Shown here piece by piece: positions 1 through 12,340 of a stretch of 64,000 bases of DNA (positions within the stretch are counted from its first letter, which is position 1; each line of letters opens with the position of its first letter). This DNA comes from Bromus sterilis (taxonomy: Eukaryota; Streptophyta; Magnoliopsida; Poales; Poaceae). The position numbers were made by a program, and so were the translations under genes. Below the pieces are notes generated by a model that saw only the letters and a list, made by a program, of their open reading frames with translations, was not told the origin of the DNA and made no database searches. The stretch lies in the NCBI GenBank assembly GCA_950022295.1, contig OX465601.1, forward strand, positions 171,185,501 to 171,249,500, in the 5' to 3' direction.

Positions 1-845
1 TTTCAAAAGGTCACCCAACAAGAATACACACTTACTGGTGGCAGTCGACAAACTCACAAAATGGTTCGAGGCAGAGCCGTTTAGCAAGTGCGACGCAGAG
101 ACGGCACTGAAGTTCCTGAAAAAGATAATATACAGATTCGTCTACCCCCACAGCATCATCACCGATAACGGGTCTAACTTGTCAGAGGGGTTTATGCAGC
201 GATTCTATCAAAAAGAACACATCCGACTCGACCTTGTGTCGGTAACGCACCCGCAAACCAACGGAAAAGCCGAGAGAGCCAACCAAGAGTTGCTTCAAGG
301 CATCAAACCCCGAATCTTCGTTCTTTGGAGAGGACACTGGGTTGCTGGGAGTAAGAATTACCCTCAGTACTGTGGAGTACCAGGACGACTCCTAACAGGT
401 CAACAGGCTATATGCCCTTCTTCCTGGTCTATGGAGCCGAATCCGTTCTCCCAAGTGACATCCGTCACGACTCGCCACGAGTCACCGCTTATGTGGAAGC
501 CGATAATGAGAAATCCAGGCAAGACGCTTTAGACGTTCTCAACGAGAAGCATGAACTAGCCGCGGATCAATCGGCTATCTATCAACAAGATCTGCGACGA
601 TATCATAGCCGTCGCATCAGAAGGTTGACTTTCCAAGAAGGTGATTTGGTGCTCCGACTTATCCAGAAAAAAGATTGAATGCACAAGTTATCTTCCCCAT
701 GGGAAGGACCGTTTGTGGTCAGCAAGAACCTGTATAAGATATCCTACTACTTGGTTGATATACGCAAGAAGGCAAAGTCACACACCTCGATGGAGGAGAC
801 TCCAAGGCCATGGAACATCGCACAACTCCGTCCATATTACACCTA
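1..845 (+). pseudogene. gypsy pol 3' end: integrase core and C-terminal part, frameshifted
   Basis: In the element this region would insert the cDNA into the host genome. The readable frames give the integrase core: a first acidic residue in AVDKLTKW (from about 41), a second in ITDNGSN (about 160), and a glutamate in NGKAERANQ. Exactly 35 residues separate the second Asp from the Glu, as in the DD35E triad. The frame breaks near 320-400. The C-terminal part continues in another frame from 412 (MPFFLVYGAESVLPS) to a stop at 678, and a third frame carries the end to about 845. The catalytic residues survive but the frameshifts make it a pseudogene. The reverse transcriptase part lies to the left of the window. 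Confidence 0.85.
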
Positions 846-2295
846 AGTAGGGTAGGAAATTATTGTACCAAGTCGACACTCGTCGCACCGGCTCTCGCCA
901 TATATGTATATAAGTCGACATTTGTCACAATCGGCACCGCCGCATAATAAAGTCGATCTTCATCGCAACTGACTTTCAGTCAAAGTCGATCTTAAAATCG
1001 CATTTTGGCCATCGCCATAATTAAAGACGACTTTAGTCGCCCATAGGCTAACACCATAAAGTCGACTTCATCGCACCGGCTCTCTCCACCACTATGCATA
1101 AAAAAAATTCATACTCTTTCATACGTATTGCATCACATTACATCGCATTACATATTGCATCATACTGCATACTGCATTACTAAAAATTCTCAGAGACCTG
1201 GGGGCTTGATCAACCCTCTACCGGCACTGGGCATGTATATTGCTTTATCAAGGTAAAAGAGGGGGAGCCTAATGAGACTCATCGACTCCTTCCGAAAAAA
1301 GCCGGCATATACATGTAAAAACTTATGTTTTTTGATAAAGGATAAAAGGGGGGTTCGATGGCTCCAATCAACCCTTACGTGCCGACAATATCCTGGCATA
1401 AACATGACTTGGCGACGCCACCCGGCCTGTACAGTTTAGAGCTTCCTTGACTAACGTGCAACCTGTTGGTCTAAACTTCGAGGTTTACATGAACCATCTA
1501 TCGAATTTAGTCCTACGAGGCGGGCACGCTAGTTACTGGAAAGCCGGCTCTATAGAGATGTTTCGATTTTTCTAACCAATAATCTCTCTCAACGCGAGAA
1601 GATAAGGTTGAAGTCGACTTCTACTAGCCTTTACATTACAGTCTTTCATTCATAGCATCATGCATAATTACAAAAAAAATCTCACAAATAAAATTAGACA
1701 TATGTGACTCGGCACACGCACTCAGGTGCACATACCGACTCATGGGGACTACACTTTTAAATCTCCTTCTCAAAGACCCGACATGAAACAATGATGTTCA
1801 TGCCGGCTCTTGGGGACTACACTTCGAAAAATTTCTTCTCAAGTAAAGACTCGGTATTGCACCCAGATGCGTCCACCGACTCTTGGGGAGTAACACTTCG
1901 AAATAATTTCTTCTCCTAAGATTCGGCTCGACGCCATAATAATCATACTACTTCTTGTGAAGCAACACTTCGAAAATTATATATGATCCGGTACGGCACG
2001 TAAACGTGACCACACCATCTCATGGGGGCTACAAGTCCATCTATCCTATGAGTCGATTACCGATACACAGCTATTCTGAATCGACACAGGGGGCTACAGA
2101 TACATACACTATCATAAAATATCGGCTCTCATACATTATTCAAAAACATTCAAAGTCAGGAATAAAACCGACTTATGGACTCAATGGAAATTCATAGCTT
2201 TCATTCATCAAACCACCCGAGTCTTACATCAAAAGAGGCAACCTTACAAGAAAAAGCCAAACTCGGCAAAATACTACTAAGAAAAGACTACAGCT
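846..2295 (+). other. Non-coding spacer of the Tat-type element
   Basis: No open frame of note. The first part has loosely repeated phrases built on AAGTCGACTT and ATCGCACCGGCTCTC (about 860-1090). The second part holds the repeats listed at 1744-1960. Tat-lineage elements commonly carry tandem repeats between integrase and 3' LTR. Confidence 0.6.
1744..1960 (+). repeat. About 70-bp imperfect tandem repeats
   Basis: A phrase GGGGACTACACTT followed by an AT-rich stretch and TTCTTCTC begins near 1744, 1812 and 1885, giving a period of 68-73 bp. A decayed fourth unit follows near 1950. The repeats lie within the retrotransposon spacer. Confidence 0.6.
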
Positions 2296-2856
2296 TCAGT
2301 CATCATCTTCAGAGTCGACTTCATCTTCAGTTGAAAAGATCCGAACTTCTTCTTCATTATTGTAGAACTCTTCATCACTGCTACTAGAACTCTCCATGCA
2401 GCAGCAGGCTCGATCGCCATCCGAGTCGAAGATTATAGCCCACAAGGTGTCGTCACCATCGTATCTAAAAACAATGGTGTCGCCTCTTGAGATATTCCTG
2501 GAAAAAAGAAAAGTTTTCCAACCCTTCTCCAAGAACATGGAGTTGTGGCTATAAAAGCTGGTAGCCACCCAAACAGGCCTGTGAGGACATCCATCAGATC
2601 GGAGCCAAAGACCCGAAGGCCTTGAATCAATCACAAGTCGAGTGAAAGAATCAGGGAGTTTGATCCAGCAAAAAATCATCTGGATTTGAACCAAGAACTC
2701 ACCCCTCTCGGGAGAAGAAGGGGGAGATTCAGAAGGAGAGGTCATACGAGCACTTCTTCCCCTACCTCTGCCACGGCCACGACCTCTACCACGCCCACGA
2801 CCACGACCGCGACCTCGACCACCAATGCCTGCACTGGGGCCAGACTCGTTGGTCAT
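2296..2856 (-). CDS. Antisense gene in the retrotransposon: B3-like domain protein with RG-rich N-terminus
   Basis: An intact 186-residue frame runs against the polyprotein. I start it at the ATG at 2856; the frame is open further upstream but has no earlier ATG. Residues 1-10 are polar, about 12-34 are an Arg-Gly repeat, and about 62-148 look like a plant B3 DNA-binding domain: LPDSFTRL, then SGLWLRSDGC, VWVATSF, KGWKTF, ISRGDTIVFRYDG and a final IIFD strand. The tail (about 151-186) is Ser- then Asp/Glu-rich. The GW-x-x-F and GD-x-x-x-F core is the B3 signature as I know it; I could not run a domain search. B3 proteins are plant nuclear transcription factors, and RG repeats often bind RNA. 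A likely role is regulation of the element or of host genes, but this is inference. Antisense ORFs are known in Grande-type elements; an intact reading frame among broken neighbours is notable. Confidence 0.7.
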   Translation of the reverse strand: MTNESGPSAGIGGRGRGRGRGRGRGRGRGRGRGRSARMTSPSESPPSSPERGEFLVQIQMIFCWIKLPDSFTRLVIDSRPSGLWLRSDGCPHRPVWVATSFYSHNSMFLEKGWKTFLFSRNISRGDTIVFRYDGDDTLWAIIFDSDGDRACCCMESSSSSDEEFYNNEEEVRIFSTEDEVDSEDDD

Positions 2857-2960
2857 TGAAGGAGCATGAGCTTCTAGCTTGGGAGCCAAGTGGGAAAACT
2901 AGCAAAGGGAGAAGAGGAAGAAGGAGATGCGGGCACTTGAAAGACAATCCACCCAAAGGA

Positions 2961-2970
2961 TATTTATAGC
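2961..2970 (-). promoter_or_regulatory. TATA box candidate for the antisense gene
   Basis: On the minus strand CTATAAATAT lies about 105 nt upstream of the ATG at 2856, the right spacing for a short leader. A four-codon upstream ORF (ATG at 2867) ends in a TGA that overlaps the main ATG as ATGA. Confidence 0.5.
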
Positions 2971-3411
2971 GAAACCGAGGAGAAGATCAATCAATTCCAT
3001 AAAGACATGGGTGAACTACCCATGGTAGGTGACATTTATGGAAAGACTCCTCGATTCCCATCACAAATCAATGCGTTCAACAAACGATTCGGGCAGTGCA
3101 ATCATAAAAGCTATATAGGACCTTTGACCGAATCAGAAGAGATCCTTTGACCAAAAAATCAAAGCAAAAAAGGATAGGATTGAATCCGACTCCTTATAAA
3201 TTTTCAAAAGAATATGAGAGTCGGTCTGTCCCATTGGAGGATCAGTCGCAAGAGCCAGCTCAGCAAAGATTGATACTTTGAAGACTAAAAATATATGCAC
3301 CGACTCTCCAAAGAATCTCGAGGAGAATGAGAGTCGGTTTTTTCAAAGCTAGGGAATCGACAACCACGATGGCAACAAAAAGATTGACGTGAAGACTGAA
3401 GCATCACATCA

Positions 3412-3425
3412 ATCCTGGGGGCTAA
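3412..3425 (+). other. Polypurine tract candidate of the gypsy element
   Basis: A short G-rich run (TCCTGGGGGCTAAC) directly precedes the likely LTR start. It would prime plus-strand DNA synthesis. Confidence 0.4.
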
Positions 3426-4004
3426 CGTCGGGGGGATGGACTAAAGCCCAGACTCGGCATTAGAGCTATGGGCCGACTCTCGAAAGAAGGCCCACAAAGA
3501 AGACCCGGCTGCGGGCCTGTTGCACCAAGGAAAGAAGACTGAAGCCATAGAAGGAATTCGACTTACCTTGTATAGAACATCTCATATTTGTAAAGTAGAA
3601 TAGGACTCCACCTCGTGTCGCAGTCGAACTCGCGGAATCCCGGGACACTGGCATCTTCATAAGCCGAGGTCCATGGGATCCAGGGTCAGAGAACAATCTT
3701 AGCCTAAGATAGGACTAGACACTTGTCGGCGAAATCTAGGTCTCATCGAGACTAAGTTTTCGATCGACTATCCTGTAATCAGCCAAAACGACTTTTCTTT
3801 CGAGAGTCAGAAATCACAATAAGAGGAAGCAGGAGTAGGCTATTACCTCGAGATAAAGAGGGTCTAAAACATAGGTAAATCACCAAGTCTCTTGTCAATG
3901 TCAACTCTCTCCATAAAATCGCCTCGCAGCAAAGGCCTCATGTTAAGTTCAACTCTTCGGACATCTGTCATGACTTTCGCACGACACATATCAGATCACT
4001 GACA
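3426..4004 (+). repeat. 3' LTR of the Tat-type element
   Basis: The LTR opens with GTCGGGGGGATGG, probably a decayed TGTCGG start, and is taken to end at CACTGACA. Its downstream half carries the phrase GCAGGAGTAGGCTATTACC and a following AGGTAAATCACC, which also occurs in related form in the LTR at 8008-13381 and is common near the 3' end of grass gypsy LTRs. Both ends are estimates within about 10 bp. Confidence 0.55.
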
Positions 4005-7000
4005 CGGATCCATTAAGCATTTTATTAACAACTCGGGGAGACGACCGTGATCGTCGCTCTGACTGGGTAACACAACGAACAATGAACATCAGTCATGCCC
4101 ACCTCTCTCTCCTGCGCCACCAGCCCTGTCGTCCTGTCAAATCTTGCGGGTACCCTTAGGGGTAATTCTGTCTACTTACCTTATCTCGCGAGGAACCTGG
4201 GAGTCACTCAACTTTCGTGGTGCAGGGGTATATCGTGGCCAATAACTAGAGTCCAGGCCCACCTCTCTCTCCAGGCGGCACCTGCCCTGTCGTCCCGTCG
4301 CAATACCTATCGCGGGTACCGTTGGGTCACTCGACTCCTTACTTTGTCTTGTGTCCGATGAAGTTACAATAATGTAAAGTTCCCGTGTTCACTCCCCAGA
4401 GTGATCGCGGCCTGATAACTAAGCATAGCAGACTGACAAGGGTGTAGGGCCAACTGATGAGTATGTATTCTAAGAAGCATAGGACAAGGTAGGGTACATT
4501 AGTAAAGAGGCGACAAAGATAGGTAATGCAATAGAATAGGATTTAACGTAATAGCAACAACAACAATGCCTAGTGCAATAAATGTACAGAAAAGATAGGC
4601 AATATCTGCGGGAGGGGAATGGCTCTACTTGCCTGGAAGCTCGGTAGAAAGGGGTTGGTCGTCGACGTAGTAGTCGTACTTTGCGGTGTCGTCGGCGGCA
4701 GTCGCAAGGTTTAACAGAAGAATAAGAGGGGGGGAACAATAAATACACCGCAATAATAGCAATACAAATGCAATACATGGCAATACGTTATTCTAGGGTT
4801 GAACTAACGCGATGCCACACGTTGCAAATGAACGGGAAATTAACCGGATGTTTTACCGGCTCCGGGTGATTAACAGACCCACGATCTAGGGGGGCAGTCT
4901 CGTGTTCGTTAGGTTAGAGGAGGTGATGGGCATACGTATAGCGTATTCGTATCCATTGTATTTTTATGATCAACTTTCATGTATGAAGTATTTTCATGTG
5001 AATTACGGATTAAAAGATATTGAATTTCAAAGTTTAAATCATTTTAATCAATTTCAAGATTTTTATTATTATTAAAACTACATTATCCAAAACAGTGTTG
5101 GTTGACTAGTCAACCTAACATGGGATGGAATGCCCTGGGTGACTGATACGTCCAAAATGCATCACTATTTTATATAGTAATTATTTCCTATTCATTGATA
5201 TATTTCATGTTATGATGCTATTCTTATGTTGTTTTGGATTGTTTTACACAGTTTGCAAATTTCCGATGCCGAAGCAGCAGACGCGGGATTCAACGGTAAA
5301 AAGTGGACGCTGAGTTGCTGAAATAGAAGACCTCCAAATTACCTGAAAATCGACGGAGGCCATTTTCTAGAAGGATGACAAGGACACGCAAAACAGGAGC
5401 CAGAGGAGGGCCACAGGGTGCCCAAGCGGCCACCTGGCGCGGCCCCCACCTGGGACGCGCCGAGAGGGCACTTGGACCCCTGGGGCCACTCCCGGCTCCC
5501 CCCTCTGGCCTATATATCACTCGTTACCCAAAAACCCTATAACAAGACGAGTTTCATGAGTTCCGCCGCCGCTCCGTGGTAGAAACCTACAAAGAAGAAA
5601 AGACATCTCCGGCGGGCAGATTCCGCCGGGGAGAACGCCTCCCGGAAGGGGAGATCATCGCCATCGTCATCACCATCATCACGGGAATCATCGAGATCAT
5701 CATCAACATCATCCCCAACATCAACACCATCTCCACCACCATCCATCTCGTCTCACAATTGCAACTTGTGTTGTAATCCGTACTATCTATCCTCTCTACT
5801 CTACCAGTGTTGATTGCTACCTTGTGATGAATGCTATTGAGTTTTGTTGGAGAAATATCATTGTGTACAGATTGTTTATCATCTATTTATCCCCTCTGAT
5901 CATGATCTCTTTTATGTCTTGTGAGTAGTTACTTTAGTTCTTGAGGACATGGGGTAAGTCTAGTTGTTAGTAGTCATATGATGTTGAAGTAATATGTGTT
6001 GTTTGATATTTAAGTTCTGTTGTTATTTTCCTAGTGGTGTTGTGTGAGTCGAACACTCAACACTTCGCCTTATTAAGGACCTAGGAGAATGCATTGTGTA
6101 TAAAAATGCTTAAGGTGGGTTGCCGGCGAGACAGAAACCTGAACCCCAGTTTGCACGCTTTTGAACAAGGGAACAATGGATCATCGATCGTATTGCTATG
6201 GTTAGGATTTTTCCTTAATTAGTATCATGTATTTGCGGATGATTGCAATATGTTTAATCATAAGAGGGCACTTATCTTAGTCTAGAAGGTGTACTAGCAT
6301 AAATCCACCCACTCAACACTTATCAACGCAACACATAGTATCGATACGGAGTACGGCGAAAGCATGTGTCTATTTCTCCCATGTGTCCTCAAGAACGCTT
6401 TAGCTTTTATAAGTTTAGTTGCTAGGCCTATCCTTTGCTCAAAGGGATCGGGTCACTTTTTACTCCTCAGTGCCTTTTACTTTGCTCGCTTTTACCTTCT
6501 TGTTGCTTATACCAAAAACCCCTAAAAAGTTATCTTTCAGTGCTTGCAGTTATTTCTTTTCCAAAGTCACTTACCAATACCTTTTGCTCCTCGTTGGGTT
6601 CGACTCTCTTATTTATCGAAAACGCTACAAACGATCCCCTGCAGTTGAGGGTCATCAGCGACATTTAGTGTTTTCCATTTCATGTTTTTGTGTTTTATTT
6701 TCCTTTCATGTTTATATTTTTGTTTGACCATCAATTGAATTTGTAAAATGTGTAAAAGATCCCAATATTCATATTACATCTTTGTGCCCATCTACAAAAG
6801 GTTTGGAGCAGAAATAAATTCATTTGAATATTATATAAAATGCAGAGGATTAACTAGGGTCATTTTAGCTATTGTTTTGATTTATTTAAATTAGTGAAAA
6901 TTTTAACAAATGCTCATTTCTATTTTGTAATGACCTACTGATCATTTTCTATTTAATAAAATTGGTTGCACAATTTTTTGATCAACTATAATTTCCACTT

Positions 7001-7127
7001 TGTTTTTAATTCCATCATAAGAAGTATTTTGAAAGTGATTTGAATTAATGTGCATCAAGACATGATTAACCATAGGGATTTATCATTAACACAAGTGATT
7101 GTTGTAGCATGACACTGGGGAGTTACA
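4005..7127 (-). repeat. Relic of a family X giant LTR, interrupted
   Basis: This stretch aligns by eye with the downstream part of the complete LTR at 58636-63354. Shared blocks include ACTTGCCTGGAAGCTCG (4630 and 60750), CGACGTAGTAGTC, the GATCAACTTT block near 4970 and 61255, and the GACCTACTGAT block near 6930 and 63005. It ends in CTGGGGAGTTACA, matching the other copy's CTGGGGTGTTACA. The first 1.2 kb is missing at the gypsy junction, and the GC-rich block equivalent to about 61450-62760 is absent. A solo LTR splits it at 5144-6657. Confidence 0.65.
5144..6657 (+). repeat. Athila-like solo LTR (1.5 kb)
   Basis: It begins TGATACGTCC and ends GTTGAGGGTCATCA, the same kind of ends as the LTRs of the Athila element at 29324-43879. 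The flanks are GTGAC on the left and GCGAC on the right, a 5-bp target duplication with one C-to-T change at a CpG. A TATA-like CTATATATCA sits near 5509. No internal domain is present, so one LTR remains after recombination. Confidence 0.85.
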
Positions 7128-7893
7128 TTGGAGAACTAGTATACACATATGACACTCGAATATGTTAATCTAAGCAAGAAGGTGCTTGAAAAAAAGCTTG
7201 TACATATGAGTTGTTCGAAGAGCGTATATGGATTCGAATTTCACATTCGAGGTTAAACTCGTGAGATCACCAAAGGTAGAAGAGACATGAAACATGAGGC
7301 TTGTTGTAATTTCCATGGAGAGTATATAATTTTCTATTCCTAAATATCTACAAGAAAACTACCTATTTTTCCTAGCCATGCAACCATACCACATAAGCAA
7401 GCCATGCATAGAATTCATAAATTATTAATTTTTCATTAATCTATGCATGCAGTTCTTCTACTACATAAATGCATGCATGTTAGTCATAAGTTATTATTTT
7501 TTGATTTAGAGTTCATCATTTACATTTTGTTAGAAATAATATTTTGGCTGAATTTTGAAATGCACTTCATATTTTTTTAAACTTATATTTGCTTTCCATT
7601 AGTTTTAGATACTATTGTAGCAACTATTTATGCATTTTTAGCAAGATTCCCACAACAATGCGCGAGGCATCATCTAGTTACCATAGAGTGTATATAATTG
7701 CCATAGAGTAGATTTTGATATTTATTTTGCAATACAATATATATAATTACACACCATCCCAAAAAATACTTTTCCATGTGAATAGCTTTGCTTACTTGCA
7801 AAACTTGCCAACATGTTTTAAACTGTGGAATTACCATGTGCCACAACTACCATGTGGCTAATTTTCTATACTTGTTATGACCTTGGTTGTATG
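7128..7893. other. AT-rich unclassified sequence, left of the copia element
   Basis: No coding frame or recognisable terminus. The short phrase CCATAGAGT-GTATATAATT recurs near 7320 and 7685. It was contiguous with 21520 onward before the copia insertion. Confidence 0.5.
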
Positions 7894-10800
7894 TGTTGGG
7901 GAACGGTGCAGAAAACAAAAAAATTCCTACCTACGTTTCCCGAACCCAAGACCTATGTTATGTTAATGTATGAAACAGAGGGATTCGGTTTTCATACCTT
8001 TGAAGACGGTCGGTAACGAGGAACCGGGGTGTCCCCTCTCCCTACATACCGGACTCACCTCTCGGATTGCCTAGAAGAAGTCAAGGGGCTCTCTTCCCTC
8101 TGTGCTCCGGTAAGGGCGTCTAGGAGAAGAATCCAGATAGATCACCCCAAGACTTCGGTGTACAAAGTAACATCAAGGAAAAGAGCAGCAAGACACCAGT
8201 GCTTCGACCATAGAGTATCACGGTCAGAAGAGTTCCAGCATGAAGATACCAGAGTGCCATACACTCGTACTGTACTCTGGTAGAGTACCTCGCTGTAAGG
8301 CCCGATATGCGGTACTGTTCCAAATCTAGATGTTTCCATCCAGATCCGGGGAAGAAGCAGATATCGGTCCCACGACATATCACATAGCCATATGCCCCGA
8401 ATTTCCAACATGATATCACAACATTACACCTACAAGGATACAACATCTCATACAATTGGCATACAACTTCCTTAATACAATACACCAGCGGAAGATACAT
8501 GTCTGAGTACAGACTACAATCAAGTGCCTACTGGCAAACAGAAAGACATCGATCCCCATAACTACACGGGTACAGGCCCTCCGTCGGGATCCGCCTAACT
8601 AGTCGTCGTCGAGTCTCCACGTGACATGTCGATCACCATACCTATTGTCGGTCAAGAACCCTGAAAAGAGTTTGGGGTTAGTATCATGAGTACAGAAGTA
8701 CTCAGCATCCAACTGTAGTGGTCATCTGACCCAGCAAGGACTTCATCACTCGTCATTCTAGGACAACTAGTAGTTTACGGTAAGGATGGGGTAAGTGGTG
8801 ACGTTGCTGCCGCACTAGCATTTATGAAGTGGCTCACGATCTAGAGAGTAAGATAAGAAGCCAAGCATTCGATGAGGAATCGCCTCCAACAAGTCTTGCT
8901 ATCAACTACTTACGCAAACATAACACCTGTCCTATCCTTTTCCTCCTCTTCGCATCCCGACGAAGAAGAAGGAGTCAAGGCACACACACGTTGATCAAGT
9001 TATAGTAAGATTATCTCAGTTGTTGTTGTCTATGAACAAGGAGTAGGTCTCCAGTCGTCCATAACCGTGGACACGGCTTCTCGAAAAGATTTAACTCTGC
9101 AGGGGTGTACCAACTGACCATTACAAGGATCCGCACGCACGCCCATCTCTCTCAGTTTCTACCCATCACAGGCAGCCATTTTATGATTTAGTCCCGAGAG
9201 ATCTGAAACGATAGTTCCCTCTAGCTAACAACGAACAAATTCGGGTGGCCCCTGGTGAGTCGACATCCATCTCAGGAGCCGGCCGCTCTCTCGATCTGGT
9301 CTCTACCGTATGACTCCAGGTTTGGATTGCCGGTTAATCTCACATGAGACCGGGTCCTCAGCCGGTCATGATGGGCCAGCAAGGAACCATGTCCCTACTG
9401 GTCCGGGTTATTTTAAAGGATGTCTGCCAGGAGCTACCCGACTAACATATATGCATGGTTTTCAAATGGTAAATCAGCTTGGGCCACCATTAGAAATGTT
9501 TGAAGCTAGGTAGGTAAGAATAGGGGACCCCATAAATCCCACACGCGGTTAGGCACCCTTAGTCTTAAAACCAATACCCGGAACTCGGATCCTAGGTGAC
9601 TCGAATGGAACAAAGCGTCGGGGCGGGATAGCCTAGACCTTCCATCCTTCGTCGAATATAGTCAACATTATAATAATCATATCATCAACAACAATATAAT
9701 AATGTGATAGCCCAAAACCAAGGAGTAAGAGGGTAACATCGTATCATCCTAAGCATGCATACTAAGCAGGGGCTGAGCAACGAGCAATAGTAACATAGAA
9801 ATACATGGTTTGCTGGGAGGGGACATGGCTGTATCGGTTTGAAAGAGGCTGTAAACATGTGGTAGGATCAAACATCGAACCTATCCTAGACTAGCATGCA
9901 AACCGCTGGTTGAAATAGAATGGATCATAAGTAATGTATAGTCCTTTCCTGTTGATAAGTCGGGTTCCGAAGGTGTAGTTGATCGCAAGCTCGCATTGTC
10001 TCCGAAGGTACCAGCGGAAGCACACAAGACAGTAAACACTGGAAAGCAATCAACGAGCAAGCATCTATTACTACGAAGCAAACACGAGCAAGCATCAACA
10101 AGAAGGCAACACGAGACATCGCACCTACCGTCGAGAGCGGTTACTAACAGGTTAAGTGGAGTACTCTTCACACACGACGATACCGCACATTTGCAAGGGT
10201 TCAAGTTGTTTAGCTACACAAGATGAACAAGGTTGTTAACATGGCATCTCACTCAAGCATGGCATAGCACACAAACATGGAAAGAGGTGAAGCATAAGAT
10301 AAATTATCTATGCTAGTCAATTTAAGTGAGGCACAACCTAAACATGGCATAACACTAAGTGCCCCACGATGATTTAAGCGTTTAGTACTGTTCTGCCCTA
10401 AATCATATTTTATGTTGTTTAACAACAAAAAAAAATAGCATAAACACAAATTACACGAAAAACTAATCAAGTTACATATAAAGAACACTCCAAACGGAGT
10501 GACGGTTAAAAAGATATAAGCAAACAAGTTTGGAACACAATATGCCAACATCAGGTAGCACACTTTAGAGCAATGCATAAACAGGATAATGAATGCAAAC
10601 ATGCTCACAAATGATATGCAACTAAAGTAGACATGACAGGTAAGGCATGGCAAAAGGAATCATGCAAATAGGCATCATGAACAACTAATTATAGCCCACG
10701 CAAAATGCAATAAAACATTACTGGTCTAGGACTTTGTGAAAATCAGGAAAACAGGGCAGAAACTGTTAATTTCATGCTGTATAAACAGGGGAAAATCTAT

Positions 10801-12110
10801 ATGCAAATGTGCAGCAATATGACATAGCAATATATGAGCATGGAGTAGGCATGATGATGATCAGGTACAAACAAGAATCAAGGTCATAGGCATCATAGAT
10901 CAAAAGATATTAAGCAAACAACATGGCATCGGAACGTTACAGACTTGGAGAAAAACAGAGATGGCTGTCAACAATCAGCAGGATAGCAACTTTGGAGCTG
11001 AATATAACTATGACCAGGAATGTAAACATGAAAATTCAATACATATAATGAAATTAGACATGATTCTTAATAGTATGCAACAAGAATCAATGCAATAGGC
11101 CTCATGGATGTGTCGCAATCATCATGCAAACTTGCAATAAAATAACAGCAGCGACACACTAGCAGAAAATAATAGCAGTTAACAGTCTGATGCCCACTTC
11201 AACACAGATTTTCACCATCAATATGACCTCAAATCAAAATGCCCACAAAAGATGAACTGAATTACACACCATTCTAAACAAATTTCCTTTTGGGCGCAAC
11301 GTGATCCGGCCTACGGTTTACTCGCAAATCTACTAGCAAAATTGAATCAGTAGCAAGTATTTACAGACTTAGCAAAAATTCGCAGAGGGGAAAAGAAAAA
11401 AATAGCTCACCATGGGCTTTGGCCCATCTGCGGCTGGGGCTGGCTGCTGGCTTGGACCTGGAGGAGGAGGTGGGCCGCGATGGGGCGTCGGTTGGGCCGC
11501 CTGGCCGAGCTGGAGGTGGGCCTGGGGCGCGCCGGCCCAGGTCGACGTCCACGCGGTGGAGCGCTCAGCTCGGGATCCTGATCCAGCGGCGGCGGCTCGC
11601 CGGAACGTCCGTGTGGCGGGGCAAGGCGGCTGCGAGGAGGGGCGGTCGAGGCGGTGCCGGATCGGATCGGCGTCGAGCTCATGCGCGTCCTGCCGCGGCG
11701 GCGCGCTCGTGCTCCCGGCGGCGAGGGGCTTCGGGCCGAGGCTATGACGTGCGGTGGCGGGCGCGGCTCCTGCCATCTGCAAGGGAAGGGGAAGGAGGCG
11801 GTTCAGGTGGAGCGGGAGAGGAGAGGCTGGCGCAGCAGGGCCTCACCGGAGCGGCGCAGTGACGGGAGAACGGCGCGGCTCCTCGCCGGCGCGCGGCGGC
11901 GACGTGCCCACGGGCTAAAGGAGAGAGGAGAGATGGGTGGAGGCTGGGTGCAATCTGGACCGTTGGATCTCCGGATCTGATGGTCCAGATCAGAAGGGGC
12001 TAGAGTTTGGGCGAAAAATAGGCTAAAATGCGGAAATTGGGGCAGATCTGGGGGTGTGGCTGCAATTTTTACAAGGGGGAAACCCTAGAAGGCTAGGGGG
12101 GAGAGGTGGT

Positions 12111-12120
12111 CTTTATATAG
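12111..12120 (-). promoter_or_regulatory. TATA box of giant LTR copy 1
   Basis: CTATATAAAG on the minus strand lies in a block conserved at 38001-38010 and, with one change, at 46894-46903. In all three copies it follows GCCACCTGGG on the minus strand. It probably sets the start of LTR transcription. Confidence 0.6.
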
Positions 12121-12319
12121 CCCAGGTGGCTCATAGTTTGCAAAAACATCCCCGGCTTTTCTCTCACGCGTGCGGTGTTTACATTTTTGACCGCCGGGGG
12201 TCCACGGGACCTCCGATTCGGGTAAAACTTTGTACTCCGCGATCAGCGCGTGGAGCCGGCGGCGTTCACCTCGCGTTGGAACCGTTCCGAGAACACTTTC
12301 CAGCGCGCTATAAAAATAT

Positions 12320-12340
12320 CCCGTTTAATTATTAAACGGG
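12320..12340. promoter_or_regulatory. Perfect palindrome in U3 of giant LTR
   Basis: Arms CCCGTTTAAT and ATTAAACGGG flank a single T. The same palindrome is perfect in copy 3 (47103-47123). In copy 2 (from 38210) one inserted A breaks the right arm. It lies between the LTR start and the TATA box on the minus strand, where enhancers or repressor sites are expected. Confidence 0.55.

Larger units (their letters stand above)
1..4004 (+). mobile_element. Ty3/gypsy element, Tat/Grande-type, 3' part
   Basis: The window opens inside a gypsy polyprotein at the integrase core. After the integrase come about 2.6 kb of non-coding spacer, an antisense gene, a polypurine stretch and a 3' LTR. A long region between integrase and 3' LTR with an extra, often antisense, ORF is the known layout of the Tat lineage (Grande, Ogre, RIRE2). 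That layout and the integrase sequence are why I place the element there. The right boundary is inferred from where sequence similar to the LTR at 58636-63354 begins. The left half lies outside the window, so no target duplication can be checked. It seems to have landed inside the family X giant LTR whose remainder follows. Confidence 0.75.
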